A stretch of 64,000 nucleotides of DNA from Bacillota bacterium. GTDB lineage: Bacteria; Bacillota; Clostridia; Lachnospirales; Lachnospiraceae. Below the pieces are notes generated by a model. That model did no database searches. It was not told the DNA's origin and was given only the letters and a program-made list of their open reading frames with translations. The stretch covers positions 1 to 64,000 of the forward strand of contig JAEYPP010000018.1 of assembly GCA_023410575.1 (NCBI GenBank), read 5' to 3'. The position numbers and the translations under genes are program-made. This document shows positions 45,951 to 54,430 of the stretch, piece after piece; within the stretch, counting starts at the first letter, position 1, and the number at the start of each line of letters is the position of its first letter.

Positions 45951-46556
45951 TTAAAGATTAGCAAAATTCTTTAATATTGCAAGCCCTACATCACCACTTT
46001 TTTCTGGATGAAACTGACATGCAAATACGTTTTCATGTTCAATGGATGCGTCAATCAAAGTACTATACTCACAAGTTGCTGCAACATCTTCACGATTTGT
46101 TGCTCTAGAATAATAAGAATGAACAAAATACACATATGATTGCTGTGGTATATTAGCATATAACTTTGCTCCTGGTTGAATCGTTAACGAGTTCCAACCA
46201 ATCTGAGGAATCTTAAGTCCTTCCTTATCTGGTATTCTTAATATTTTTCCTGGTAATATACTTAATCCTTCCACTTCTGGATTTTCATCACTGCCCTCAA
46301 ACAATAACTGTTGACCTAAGCAAATTCCCAAAAAAGGTTTTCCACTTGCTGCAACATCTTTCACTGTTTTTACTAAATTATAGCTATTAAGTTTCTTCAT
46401 TGCTTCACCAAAAGCTCCTACGCCAGGTAATATAACCTTGTCTGCATTCTGAATTATTTTTTCATCTCTTGTTATTATAGCTTCTTCACCTATAAAATTT
46501 AATGCTTTTTGAACGCTTCTTAAATTACCCGCATCATAGTCAATAATCGCAATCAT
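45951..46556 (-). CDS. hisH: Imidazole glycerol phosphate synthase, glutaminase subunit
   Basis: A 201-residue class I glutamine amidotransferase that feeds ammonia to HisF. The nucleophile cysteine is in FLGICLGQQLLFEGS (about C80), and the His-Glu pair is in CQFHPEKSG near 182-184. The oxyanion strand PGVGAFGEAM is present. GGGAGG precedes the ATG. First gene of the hisH-hisF-(ung) run. Two hairpins lie in its 270-bp upstream gap. Confidence 0.97.
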   Translation of the reverse strand: MIAIIDYDAGNLRSVQKALNFIGEEAIITRDEKIIQNADKVILPGVGAFGEAMKKLNSYNLVKTVKDVAASGKPFLGICLGQQLLFEGSDENPEVEGLSILPGKILRIPDKEGLKIPQIGWNSLTIQPGAKLYANIPQQSYVYFVHSYYSRATNREDVAATCEYSTLIDASIEHENVFACQFHPEKSGDVGLAILKNFANL

Positions 46557-46620
46557 ATTATTCCTCCCTATACTATAAACTTCTTATTAAGATTCAGGTG
46601 TCAAAGTACTTTCCATAATT

Positions 46621-46738
46621 TCATTCGTCATTTTACACATAGAAAAACTTTCTATGAATGTGATGACAAACATAATTTAGGAGCATACTGTTATGAAGTC
46701 GTCGGTACTTTGGGCCTGTATTTTAGGCGCGACTTCAT
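46621..46738 (-). other. Two hairpins in the leader region of hisH
   Basis: A stem around CATAGAAA / TTTCTATG (46621-46672, extended by TCAT/ATGA) and a second around ATGAAGTCG / CGACTTCAT (46693-46738) with an inner GCCT/AGGC stem. Neither has a T-run. They may form a structured leader of hisH; no known riboswitch pattern or T-box is recognised. Confidence 0.4.
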
Positions 46739-46770
46739 TGTTAAAGACTATGCACCTGAATCATATACAC

Positions 46771-46800
46771 AAAAGCTGATGCACATTGCATACATCAGCT
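46771..46800 (-). terminator. Intrinsic terminator
   Basis: Eight-base stem AGCTGATG / CATCAGCT followed by TTTTGTG on the minus strand, 30 bases after the stop of the zinc-ribbon membrane protein gene. Confidence 0.75.
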
Positions 46801-46830
46801 CCATCACTATATATCATCCTTACTTTTATC

Positions 46831-48771
46831 TTAATTATCATCAGCGGAAACTATGGTACGATCGGAAAGTAGTTCATAAATTGCCTCGCTATATTTTATT
46901 TGATCATCATAAGATAGTAATACATTAGCTTCCTCTTCTGAAACATCAAAGGTCATATTTAATTTTTCTAAGATTTCACTACGAACATAGTCTAAATCAG
47001 ACTCAATTCCTAGCAATCCAGCAAGAGAATAATACTTATCATATCGTTCTAGCCCTTTTAATAGGGAATCTAAAGCTTCCGGATACCTTTTCATATTATA
47101 ATAATTTTCATAAGAATTCAACTGTTTGTTTACAAACATTACCGTCATAATCTTATCATAGATCTCAATATCCTCATCTTTGATTTCAATACCATATACG
47201 TTCTTATATGCCTCATTGTAATGCTGAATTTCAAAGTTATCCTTAGCATGCTTAATTGCTAAGGAATAAGTATACATACTTGTTCCAACTACAATAAGAA
47301 CTGCTAATGCTGCAAAAAAAGCAAAAATTATGCCAGCTCCGACCTTATTAATTTTTCCATCATTCTCATCGATTTCGTCAATTAATTCCTGAATCTCTCG
47401 AGAACGTCGATCTTTTGCTTCTTTTTTTTCTTTTGCCTTTTTTTCTTTCTCTTGTTTCTTCTTCTTATTCTCTTCTTTTGCTTTTTGGGCATTCTCCGCT
47501 TTCGCAGCTTTTGTTAATTCTTTCTTTTCCTTTTCTTCTTGCTCTTTGGCTTTCTTCTCTGCCTCTTTTTTTTCTTTCTCTTCGATTGCTTTTTGTACTA
47601 ATTGTTCACGCTCTTCCTCGGTTCGCTCTTCTTTGATATTACCAAAAATACGAGAAAAAAATGCAACCTTTTTCTTTTTCGATTTCTGAGGAGATTGCTT
47701 CTCCTTATTCTCCTTGGCAGGAGGAGTATCGTTATTACCAATATCTGGTATCATACCCATTAAGTCATCACTAACAACTGATATATCTTCTATATCTTGT
47801 AATGAACTTACTGCACTTAGTGCATCAGAAAACACATCACCAATATCAGTATTACTTTTCCTCTCAAGTTCCTGTTCCGTACGATAATCATTACCTAACT
47901 GATCGCCATAATTCGTTACATCTTCAATAGGTGGTAATTCTTCCGAATTACTTATTTCGTTAATCAGATCTAATATATCTCGATCATTATCGGATAAATC
48001 GTCCAAACTATTGTTCTCTTCTTCCTCTTCCCATTGATTTGACTTGGACAATTCGAAGTCTAATTCTTTCATTAGATTTACTGAAGTTTCTCCAACTGAG
48101 GATATGTCAACCGTTGGATCAAATTCAGCTTCATTAAATATCAGCTCTTCGATGGAAGGCTCCGGTATTGCTAAATCCTCCATGATAGGCTCTTCCTTAT
48201 GAAACTCCTCCATGAAAGGCTCCGGTATTACAAAATCCTCCATGATAGGCTCTTCCTTAGGAAACTCCTCCATGAAAGGCTCTGGTATTATAGAATCCTC
48301 CATGATTGAATCTTCATCAGGTGACGCCTCTATGGATGGTTCTGGTATTGTTATATCCTCTATGGTGGGTTCTTTTGTAACAGCAATTTCTGGTAGAGTA
48401 TCAATATCTGTTTCCAATGTCGTTTTCTTATGATCACCATCTGAGGTTGTATCTGCAATTGCTTGATTGAATAACCCATTAAGGAAATCCATATCAGAAT
48501 CATCATCAGATTTGCTAAATATATTGTAATCACTTGGAACCCCATCTATGATGTCATCACTCATATTTTTTCTTTTTTCTTCCTTATGTTCTTGTCTTGC
48601 TTTTAACACTTTTCTATTCACATTCTTACTGTTATCATCAGAAGATGTCACTGAACTAAGCAGAAGATCCAAATAGGATTCATCTGCCTTACTCTTTACT
48701 TTTGAATAACAAGTCTCGCAGTATTGTGTACCATCACGTATATTAGCCTTGCATAAGATACACTGAGCCAT
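46831..48771 (-). CDS. Unknown zinc-ribbon, acidic-repeat, single-pass membrane protein
   Basis: A 646-residue protein of unknown function with a clear modular plan. Residues 4-21 are a zinc ribbon (CILCKANIRDGTQYCETC). Residues about 130-210 are four imperfect 20-residue acidic repeats (PEPFMEEFPKEEPIMED type). A lysine/glutamate-rich helix, probably a long coiled coil, covers about 350-460. One transmembrane helix lies near 476-500, and the C-terminal 145 residues contain TPR-like segments (YENYYNMKRYPEALDSLLKG). The cytoplasmic zinc ribbon and outside domain imply a scaffold across the membrane. It lies 41 bases after cheV on the same strand, so it may be linked to chemotaxis or motility. 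Confidence 0.8.
   Translation of the reverse strand: MAQCILCKANIRDGTQYCETCYSKVKSKADESYLDLLLSSVTSSDDNSKNVNRKVLKARQEHKEEKRKNMSDDIIDGVPSDYNIFSKSDDDSDMDFLNGLFNQAIADTTSDGDHKKTTLETDIDTLPEIAVTKEPTIEDITIPEPSIEASPDEDSIMEDSIIPEPFMEEFPKEEPIMEDFVIPEPFMEEFHKEEPIMEDLAIPEPSIEELIFNEAEFDPTVDISSVGETSVNLMKELDFELSKSNQWEEEEENNSLDDLSDNDRDILDLINEISNSEELPPIEDVTNYGDQLGNDYRTEQELERKSNTDIGDVFSDALSAVSSLQDIEDISVVSDDLMGMIPDIGNNDTPPAKENKEKQSPQKSKKKKVAFFSRIFGNIKEERTEEEREQLVQKAIEEKEKKEAEKKAKEQEEKEKKELTKAAKAENAQKAKEENKKKKQEKEKKAKEKKEAKDRRSREIQELIDEIDENDGKINKVGAGIIFAFFAALAVLIVVGTSMYTYSLAIKHAKDNFEIQHYNEAYKNVYGIEIKDEDIEIYDKIMTVMFVNKQLNSYENYYNMKRYPEALDSLLKGLERYDKYYSLAGLLGIESDLDYVRSEILEKLNMTFDVSEEEANVLLSYDDQIKYSEAIYELLSDRTIVSADDN
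48149..48373. repeat. 60-bp coding tandem repeat
   Basis: About 3.7 imperfect copies of a 60-base unit (GGCTCCGGTATT...CTCCATGATAGGCTC...) within the gene for the zinc-ribbon membrane protein, encoding a 20-residue acidic unit. The two central copies are nearly identical, suggesting recent copying by slippage or recombination. Confidence 0.9.
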
Positions 48772-48812
48772 TCTTACACCTTCCTAACCTAGTAAATTAT
48801 ACGAATAAATCT

Positions 48813-49733
48813 TTATTTTACGCCGTTTTTACTATTTAATAACAAGAAATCCATTGTATTTACTAAAGAGCCAATCTCAGGCTTTGATAACTGTGCATCC
48901 GCGCCAACACTTTCACCTTTTCTTTTCATTTCATCATTCACAAGTGATGAAAAGATAACGACAGGGATGTGTTTTAATTCATTGTCGTCCTTAATTAACT
49001 TTGTAAGGTGATGTCCATCCATTTGTGGCATCTCAATATCTGTTATTACACAGGCCACTTTTTCATAAATCGTTTTCTCTTGCCTATATTTCATCAGTAA
49101 ATCCCACGCCTCTTGTCCATTCATTTTCATAGTAACATTGGTATATCCTGCCTTCACTAGACAGTCATGAAGCAAGTGACTAAGCATAGGAGAATCCTCT
49201 GCAACAATAATTGGCAATTCGTTACGTTTTCGTTCTCCTAACCGATCGATATCCGAAACTTTCAAACTGGTTTCAGGACTAATATCGGCAACAATCTTCT
49301 CAAAATCAAGTATAATAATTAATTTCTCTTCAAGTTTAATAATACCAGTAGCTACTGAAGTGCCAGACTGTGTCAATGTCTCTTCAGGTTTCGATATCTC
49401 TGACCAAAATACTCGATGAATTCCGACAACTGTATTTACATGAAAACCTACATGTAAGTTATTAAAATTTGTCACTATGTACATATCATTCTCACAAATC
49501 TCTTTTTGTTGAATATGTAGTGACTTAGCTAAATCAATAATTGTAATAATTGTATCACGAGGCATAAAAATCCCCTCGATATAAGGATGTGCATTTGGTA
49601 CTAAGGTTGGTTTTTGATAAGGTAAAATTTCTCTAACTTTCGCTACATTGATTCCATATGAATTATTGCCCACTGTAAATTCAAGTATCTCTAATTCGTT
49701 GGTTCCGCTTTCTAGTAAAATATCATTCTTCAT
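48813..49733 (-). CDS. cheV: Chemotaxis adaptor CheV (CheW domain plus receiver)
   Basis: A 306-residue coupling protein. Residues 10-150 are a CheW domain (ILEFTVGNNSYGINVAKVREIL), and 175-300 a receiver with the phosphorylated aspartate in VACVITDIEMPQMDG (about D240) and lysine in GADAQLSKPE. It links receptors to CheA and adapts through receiver phosphorylation. GGAGG lies seven bases before the ATG. The chemoreceptor at 1115-3112 is a possible client; core che genes are not in this window. Confidence 0.94.
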   Translation of the reverse strand: MKNDILLESGTNELEILEFTVGNNSYGINVAKVREILPYQKPTLVPNAHPYIEGIFMPRDTIITIIDLAKSLHIQQKEICENDMYIVTNFNNLHVGFHVNTVVGIHRVFWSEISKPEETLTQSGTSVATGIIKLEEKLIIILDFEKIVADISPETSLKVSDIDRLGERKRNELPIIVAEDSPMLSHLLHDCLVKAGYTNVTMKMNGQEAWDLLMKYRQEKTIYEKVACVITDIEMPQMDGHHLTKLIKDDNELKHIPVVIFSSLVNDEMKRKGESVGADAQLSKPEIGSLVNTMDFLLLNSKNGVK

Positions 49734-49864
49734 TCAATCCACCTCCGTTAAAGATCCGATTACCAAGTTCTTTTCTATTTTGTATATAATAATATTACTA
49801 TTCTCTCTAAATTATAATCTATTACGACAAATTATTCAATCTATTTTGACGAATGGCGTGACTA

Positions 49865-50486
49865 TTATTCTAACCAAATAAACTCATCGCAAAGGGAATC
49901 AATATAGTGTTCTTTTTCACTTGTTAAGACAATCGTCAATCCAATTTTTTTTTAGTTTTCGTAAGATTTTACGTAGTTCTATATGATTATCTTTATTCTC
50001 CTTTGTAAACAAATCTGCATGAAGTAATAACAATTCTTGCCCTTCCATAATTGCTTGAGCAATACTCAGCTTTTGTTCCATTCGTTTTGAGTATTGACTC
50101 ACTTTACGTTGACTTGTTGGATTCAGTCCAACAAAATTCATTGCTTCTATGATGTCCTCACTCGTCGCTCGTTCATTCATACCTGCAATATACTTCAGAT
50201 TTTTATAACCACTAAATTCTTTTAAAAAACCGATTTTACTAACATAAACGCCAACATGCTCTGGTGTCTGGCCATATAAGCCCAAACGTTCCTCTCCATA
50301 ATATATATCACCAGAACAAGGCATTATTTCACCTGATAAAAGCTGCATAAACATTGTAACTGTTTTGCAGCTTTTTCCAATAACTCCAACGACTTTCCCT
50401 CGTTCAATAATAATATCCATCGCTGATAAATAACACGTACCTTCGTGATTTTTTGTTAATTTCTCTAATCGTATTGCATGATTCAT
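49865..50486 (-). pseudogene. Pseudo-ATPase of the ABC family with an A9 frameshift
   Basis: The uninterrupted frame covers 49917-50486 (189 residues) and is clearly related to ABC-2 exporter ATPases, but every catalytic motif is altered: Walker A reads GKSCKTVT (valine at the lysine position), the signature is YSKRM, Walker B ends LLLLHAD without Asp-Glu, and the switch histidine is glutamate. At a run of nine As (minus strand, 49945-49953) the frame leaves the family pattern; dropping one A restores IGLTIVLTSEKEHYIDSLCD and an ordinary end at 49865, 206 residues in all. Either it is decaying, or the A9 run permits transcript slippage. No permease is directly coupled to it. Confidence 0.7.
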
Positions 50487-50575
50487 AACTTTTATCCTTG
50501 TTGTTTATTAAAGTGTTTTAGTTTATCATGAATCATTTCTATATTCAATTAAAAAATATTGGTAAATGTATTGCC

Positions 50576-51382
50576 CTATAACGATAAATCCTTTCTACAA
50601 AAGACTCTAATACCAATCACATATAAGATAATTCCTGCAACGAATAAAATAGTGGCACCAATATATCCTTGGCTCTGATTTGCAACAAGCGCACTTGTAT
50701 CAAATAAGGTCATAGGTGTTAGATATTTAAAGAATTCTGCTTTATCTCCTGTCTGTGCGATCATCTTAATCATAATAAACGCAACACTTGCTCCAATCCC
50801 AACTCCATTCGCCATACGAGATTCTTGAAAAATACATGTACTACAAAAGCACACACCACTTAAGAAAACGGTTAAGCATATTAAACCAACATTAAGTATT
50901 AAGAACTTTCCAATCTCTAATTTTCCTGGAAATGCCATCTGACTAACAATAATACACATTATAGTTGCATATATACAAATACATAGATTAGACAATAACA
51001 TGACAAAAGCTTGCGTACGAACAATTTTTCCTCGGCTATTAGGAGTAGCTAGTAAATAAGCCATCGATCCACGATCATTATAGCGTGACATTAATCGTGA
51101 AGCTAAAACAATAATCAGAATCAATGGAAAGATTACAAAGATTAAATCATATAGTATTTCAGATAAAAACTCGACTAATACGATACTAAAGTTACTCATA
51201 CCAAATGCAGCAAATACTTCTGGCATACTATCTGCCATTGCTTTAAGGCCACTTTCGGTCTTAGGATCCGGGTCATACATAGCAATAATGATTGCTCCAT
51301 ACATCGTCATTACTGCAAGTATAAACAAGATTATTTTGTAATTAGCTTTTAATTCTCTATGTAATAACGGTTTACTTAACAT
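50576..51382 (-). CDS. ABC-2 type permease
   Basis: A 268-residue membrane protein with six hydrophobic helices (for example YKIILFILAVMTMYGAIIIAMY and GYIGATILFVAGIILYVIGI). The start is ATG 51382 (MLSKPLLHREL) with GGAGG seven bases upstream, overlapping the ATPase gene by 11 bases; a start five codons earlier is less likely. It pairs with the ATPase at 51372-52271 as a two-gene exporter. The substrate is unknown; the size and the segment after helix 1 (PDPKTESGLKAMADSMPEVF) resemble Firmicute multidrug or peptide-efflux permeases. Confidence 0.88.
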   Translation of the reverse strand: MLSKPLLHRELKANYKIILFILAVMTMYGAIIIAMYDPDPKTESGLKAMADSMPEVFAAFGMSNFSIVLVEFLSEILYDLIFVIFPLILIIVLASRLMSRYNDRGSMAYLLATPNSRGKIVRTQAFVMLLSNLCICIYATIMCIIVSQMAFPGKLEIGKFLILNVGLICLTVFLSGVCFCSTCIFQESRMANGVGIGASVAFIMIKMIAQTGDKAEFFKYLTPMTLFDTSALVANQSQGYIGATILFVAGIILYVIGIRVFCRKDLSL

Positions 51383-52271
51383 CCTGCTCACCTCCATAAA
51401 AATGCATAAACATTTCTTCTAAAGATTGACTCTTCACATTCAAATCTTTCACATTATACTTACTAATGTTATGAATAAACTCATTCACGTTCCCTTTTAT
51501 GCCTATGGTAACCGTATCATGATTAATTGCCTCTTCTAATATCTTATTCTCTCTTGCAAATAATGCTGCATTCTCTGCACTATCAAAGCGAACAATAAAG
51601 TTTCTCTTTTTACTACTCTTTAATTTAGCCATATCCTCAACTGCCATAATACGACCGTTCTTAATAATAACCGTTCGATCACACGTACGTTCCACTTCCT
51701 CAAAAATATGAGAAGACATCAGAATTGTGGTTCCGCGCTCTTTCTCCTTTATAATTAATTCTACAAATCTATTTTGCATCAGAGGATCTAATCCGGAGGT
51801 TGGTTCGTCCAATATGACTTCTTTGGGATGATTCATAAAAGCACATACAATACCAATCTTTTGCTTCATCCCTTTTGACATCTTCTTGATTTTCCCTTTA
51901 GGGTCAAGCTCAAATAATTCCATCAACTCTTTTGCATAAGACAAATCATGTAAGTTTTTCATACTCGCAATGAACTTAATAAAATCAATTCCAGTCATAT
52001 CATCCATAAATGCGATTTCGCCTGGAAGATATCCTAGTGTTTCTTGTATCTTTGCTGCTTGAAGAAAACAATCCATTCCGTTGATTTTAACCTCACCCTG
52101 ATCTGGGTGAATAAACCCCATAAGTTGACGAATGGTTGTTGTTTTTCCAGCGCCATTTGGTCCTAGAAAGCCCATAACTTCTCCTTTATTGACCGAAAAG
52201 CTAGCATCAAAAACACCTTTATTGTTTCCATAATCTTTAGTTATGTGATTGATTTCAAACACTTTTGCCAT
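51372..52271 (-). CDS. ABC transporter ATPase
   Basis: A 299-residue ATPase with Walker A GPNGAGKTTT, signature MSKGMKQKIG (LSGGQ replaced by SKGMK, common in this subfamily), Walker B VILDEPTSGLD and switch histidine in LMSSHIFEE. The C-terminal 85 residues form the regulatory tail typical of NatA/BcrA-like exporters. AAGGAGGAG precedes the ATG. Operon with the permease that overlaps its end. Confidence 0.94.
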   Translation of the reverse strand: MAKVFEINHITKDYGNNKGVFDASFSVNKGEVMGFLGPNGAGKTTTIRQLMGFIHPDQGEVKINGMDCFLQAAKIQETLGYLPGEIAFMDDMTGIDFIKFIASMKNLHDLSYAKELMELFELDPKGKIKKMSKGMKQKIGIVCAFMNHPKEVILDEPTSGLDPLMQNRFVELIIKEKERGTTILMSSHIFEEVERTCDRTVIIKNGRIMAVEDMAKLKSSKKRNFIVRFDSAENAALFARENKILEEAINHDTVTIGIKGNVNEFIHNISKYNVKDLNVKSQSLEEMFMHFYGGEQDVK

Positions 52272-52447
52272 TGAAACTCCTCCTTATAAGCGATTTTCTT
52301 AAATACTGCGATCCATTCCTCAAACTTACTCATCTAACCAAATTGGTTGACTATGCTGGTTAATTTTAAGTATACTTCATTGACTATTTTACGCAACCCC
52401 TCTCGAGATAATTTTATAACAACACTCTACTTTTGTTTTGCATCGTT

Positions 52448-52482
52448 AAAAAGAGAACATGATTTTACCTCATGTTCTCTTT
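52448..52482 (-). terminator. Intrinsic terminator of the riboflavin transporter gene
   Basis: Perfect 13-bp stem AAAGAGAACATGA / TCATGTTCTCTTT followed on the minus strand by TTTTTAAC, 34 bases after the stop at 52516. Confidence 0.92.
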
Positions 52483-52515
52483 ACGATTACGATATCATAT
52501 CTCAAACCTATTAAT

Positions 52516-53157
52516 TTAAATTATACCTCTCATTGCAAGTATCACAACGATACAGGTTGCCAAGACTGCTGAAGCACTTATCATAATGCCAAGATTATTC
52601 TTATTTTTCAATGATTTTGATTCAGGAATCAAGTGAGCTTTTCGTAGACCATAAACAATTGGTTTATAAACTAAAAGTGTTACCGTTGCATTGATTCCAC
52701 CCTTTAACAAATTATATGGTAAGAAATAAGGAATTAACATATCTGCAACCTGGGCTCTCGGGAAGCCCATGTAAATTGGTGTAATCAAGTAATTCCATAA
52801 TAACATAATACAAGTCATACTAATTACACCTGTAACTAATCCAATGACTGCACCTTTCATGGAATGCATTTTTTTATAAATCAAAGATGCAATACATACA
52901 AAGGAGCAAGTGGAGATTATGTTCATCAAGCAACCAATCCAACCCGTATCACTAAGTGTAAACATTTCAATTAAAGCTGTTACAACCGAAATCGTGAGAG
53001 CTGTTAACGGTCCAAAAATAAATCCACCTAATGCAATGATAATATCTGCTGGTCCATATTCCAGAAATAGAACAACTGGAATCCTAATAAATGTTACTAA
53101 ATAGGCTAATGCGCATAGCATTGCTGTTGCTGTCATCTTTTTTACTTTTTCATTCAT
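52516..53157 (-). CDS. ribU: Riboflavin ECF transporter, substrate-binding S component
   Basis: A 213-residue membrane protein with about six helices, of the ECF S-component type (start MTATAMLCALAYLVTF, then GPADIIIALGGFIFGPLTAL). RibU binds riboflavin and works with the shared EcfA-EcfA'-EcfT module, not seen here. The identification is firm because the gene sits directly behind an FMN riboswitch (53262-53428) and a riboswitch-controlled terminator. AGGGAGG lies eight bases before the ATG. Confidence 0.95.
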   Translation of the reverse strand: MNEKVKKMTATAMLCALAYLVTFIRIPVVLFLEYGPADIIIALGGFIFGPLTALTISVVTALIEMFTLSDTGWIGCLMNIISTCSFVCIASLIYKKMHSMKGAVIGLVTGVISMTCIMLLWNYLITPIYMGFPRAQVADMLIPYFLPYNLLKGGINATVTLLVYKPIVYGLRKAHLIPESKSLKNKNNLGIMISASAVLATCIVVILAMRGII

Positions 53158-53181
53158 AATGAAAACCTCCCTAAATTTTAA

Positions 53182-53218
53182 TAAAAAACACCTGAAAGAA
53201 ATTCATGTCTTTCAGGTG
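53182..53218 (-). terminator. Riboswitch-controlled intrinsic terminator
   Basis: Perfect 10-bp stem CACCTGAAAG / CTTTCAGGTG followed by TTTTTTA on the minus strand, between the FMN aptamer and ribU. A second CACCTGAA at 53225-53232 can compete for the 3' arm, offering an alternative fold. Confidence 0.9.
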
Positions 53219-53261
53219 CTAAAATTCAGGTGGATACGAGGTTATTAATCGTTATCACTAA

Positions 53262-53428
53262 AAACTTCAACACGCCTTCTTCCATCCAGACTTTACTGTC
53301 GGTCTTGGAATTACACCAAGTCATACGCTTTCGCGTTCGCGGACTTTACCGCCGGTCGGGAATTCTAATAATTACGAGTAATAGTATACTATCTTGTCGT
53401 AATTTGTCACCCTGCCCTGAAGACATTC
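53262..53428 (-). promoter_or_regulatory. FMN riboswitch (RFN element)
   Basis: On the minus strand the conserved RFN blocks appear in order: CAGGGCAGGGTG, AATTCCCGACCGGCGGTAAA, GTCCGCGA, TGACTTGGTG, ATTCCAAGACCGACAGTAAA and GTCTGGATGGAAGAAGG. FMN binding is expected to favour the terminator at 53182-53218 and shut off ribU when flavin is plentiful. Confidence 0.97.
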
Positions 53429-53448
53429 TTGATTCAGTTGTCAACAGT

Positions 53449-53477
53449 ATAATAACGCAACCTTCCAATTATGTCAA
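53449..53477 (-). promoter_or_regulatory. Promoter of the FMN riboswitch-ribU transcript
   Basis: Minus-strand TTGACA and TATTAT with a 17-base spacer, placing the start of transcription about 15 bases before the RFN element. Confidence 0.8.
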
Positions 53478-53521
53478 TATTTTTTTTCAAAAATTTAGCA
53501 ATCACTTTATTAAGATAATGA

Positions 53522-54430
53522 TTACATTGGAATTAACTCCATACACCAATGTACTGGGTTAAAATTACTAAGTATTTTTAACAAATAAGGCATACTCTCA
53601 GTAGAAACAAACGTACCACTTAAAATAGTAAATATCGCTGTAATTGCTGAAGCACTAATGCTTGCTTGCGTATCATTTTTGCATATTGTACAAAGTAAGA
53701 AAGCAAAAAAGCTAGCTATGAATGAGATCATTAAAATTATCTTTAAGCTAACGATAAAGGAAAGCCAAGTAGCATTTACAATACAAAGGAGTAGGTAACA
53801 AGCAACTACCTGTAGGAATGTTATTGCAAAAATAAAGCACATGTTACCAAACTTATAACTAATCCTCGTAGTTGGAGCAAAGCAATATCTCGTAATGATT
53901 CCATGATTCCTATCTTTTATGTACATTCCACCATGAATGACTGACAAAACTAAAAAGAGTGACATTAAAAATGCTACCGATTGCTGCATTCGCATAAGTT
54001 CAGGGTTACGACTATCCAGTTTATTCACAACTTCCTTTGGTATTCCCTTCATAATCAAATCATAAAATTTGTCGTTTTCTTCTTGTGTCTTATTACTAAT
54101 TATTGTTACATTTTCCTCATCAGAGTAATCAATCACATAATGATATGTTCCCATAAGTAAATCGGTATGATAACTTTGTATGTTAGCTACTTTAGCCTCA
54201 ATCTTCTCCATGTGGTTTAGCTTAGAGCAAAACTCTTGCACATAGTTATTCTCATCGTAAGACACTACCTTACTGTCGATAACTCCAACACGATAACTAT
54301 CTTCTTGAACTTGATTGATTACAATGGTCAGTAAGCTAAGTAAAAATGGCATTATCAATAATATCATCCACTGTATCTTATGATGCATACTTCTTCTAAA
54401 ATTATTTTTCATAACTAAACATATCCCCAT
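53522..54430 (-). CDS. ABC-2 type permease, distal
   Basis: A 302-residue ABC-2 permease: helix 1 (QWMILLIMPFLLSLLTIVI), an exposed domain of about 115 residues, then five helices. The start overlaps the upstream permease gene by 29 bases; GGGAGG lies ten bases before the ATG at 54430. Third gene of a PadR-controlled exporter operon. The C-terminal PVHWCMELIPM motif resembles the NPxxW end of multidrug ABC-2 permeases (YadH/DrrB type). Substrate unknown. Confidence 0.88.
   Translation of the reverse strand: MGICLVMKNNFRRSMHHKIQWMILLIMPFLLSLLTIVINQVQEDSYRVGVIDSKVVSYDENNYVQEFCSKLNHMEKIEAKVANIQSYHTDLLMGTYHYVIDYSDEENVTIISNKTQEENDKFYDLIMKGIPKEVVNKLDSRNPELMRMQQSVAFLMSLFLVLSVIHGGMYIKDRNHGIITRYCFAPTTRISYKFGNMCFIFAITFLQVVACYLLLCIVNATWLSFIVSLKIILMISFIASFFAFLLCTICKNDTQASISASAITAIFTILSGTFVSTESMPYLLKILSNFNPVHWCMELIPM

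Noticed and set aside
48149..48373. Regular repeats considered as a CRISPR array
   Set aside because: The 60-base units are in frame with the coding sequence, have no distinct spacers and encode a protein repeat; no cas genes are near.
49734..49864. Further gene between cheV and the pseudo-ATPase
   Set aside because: No frame of useful length with a ribosome site on either strand.
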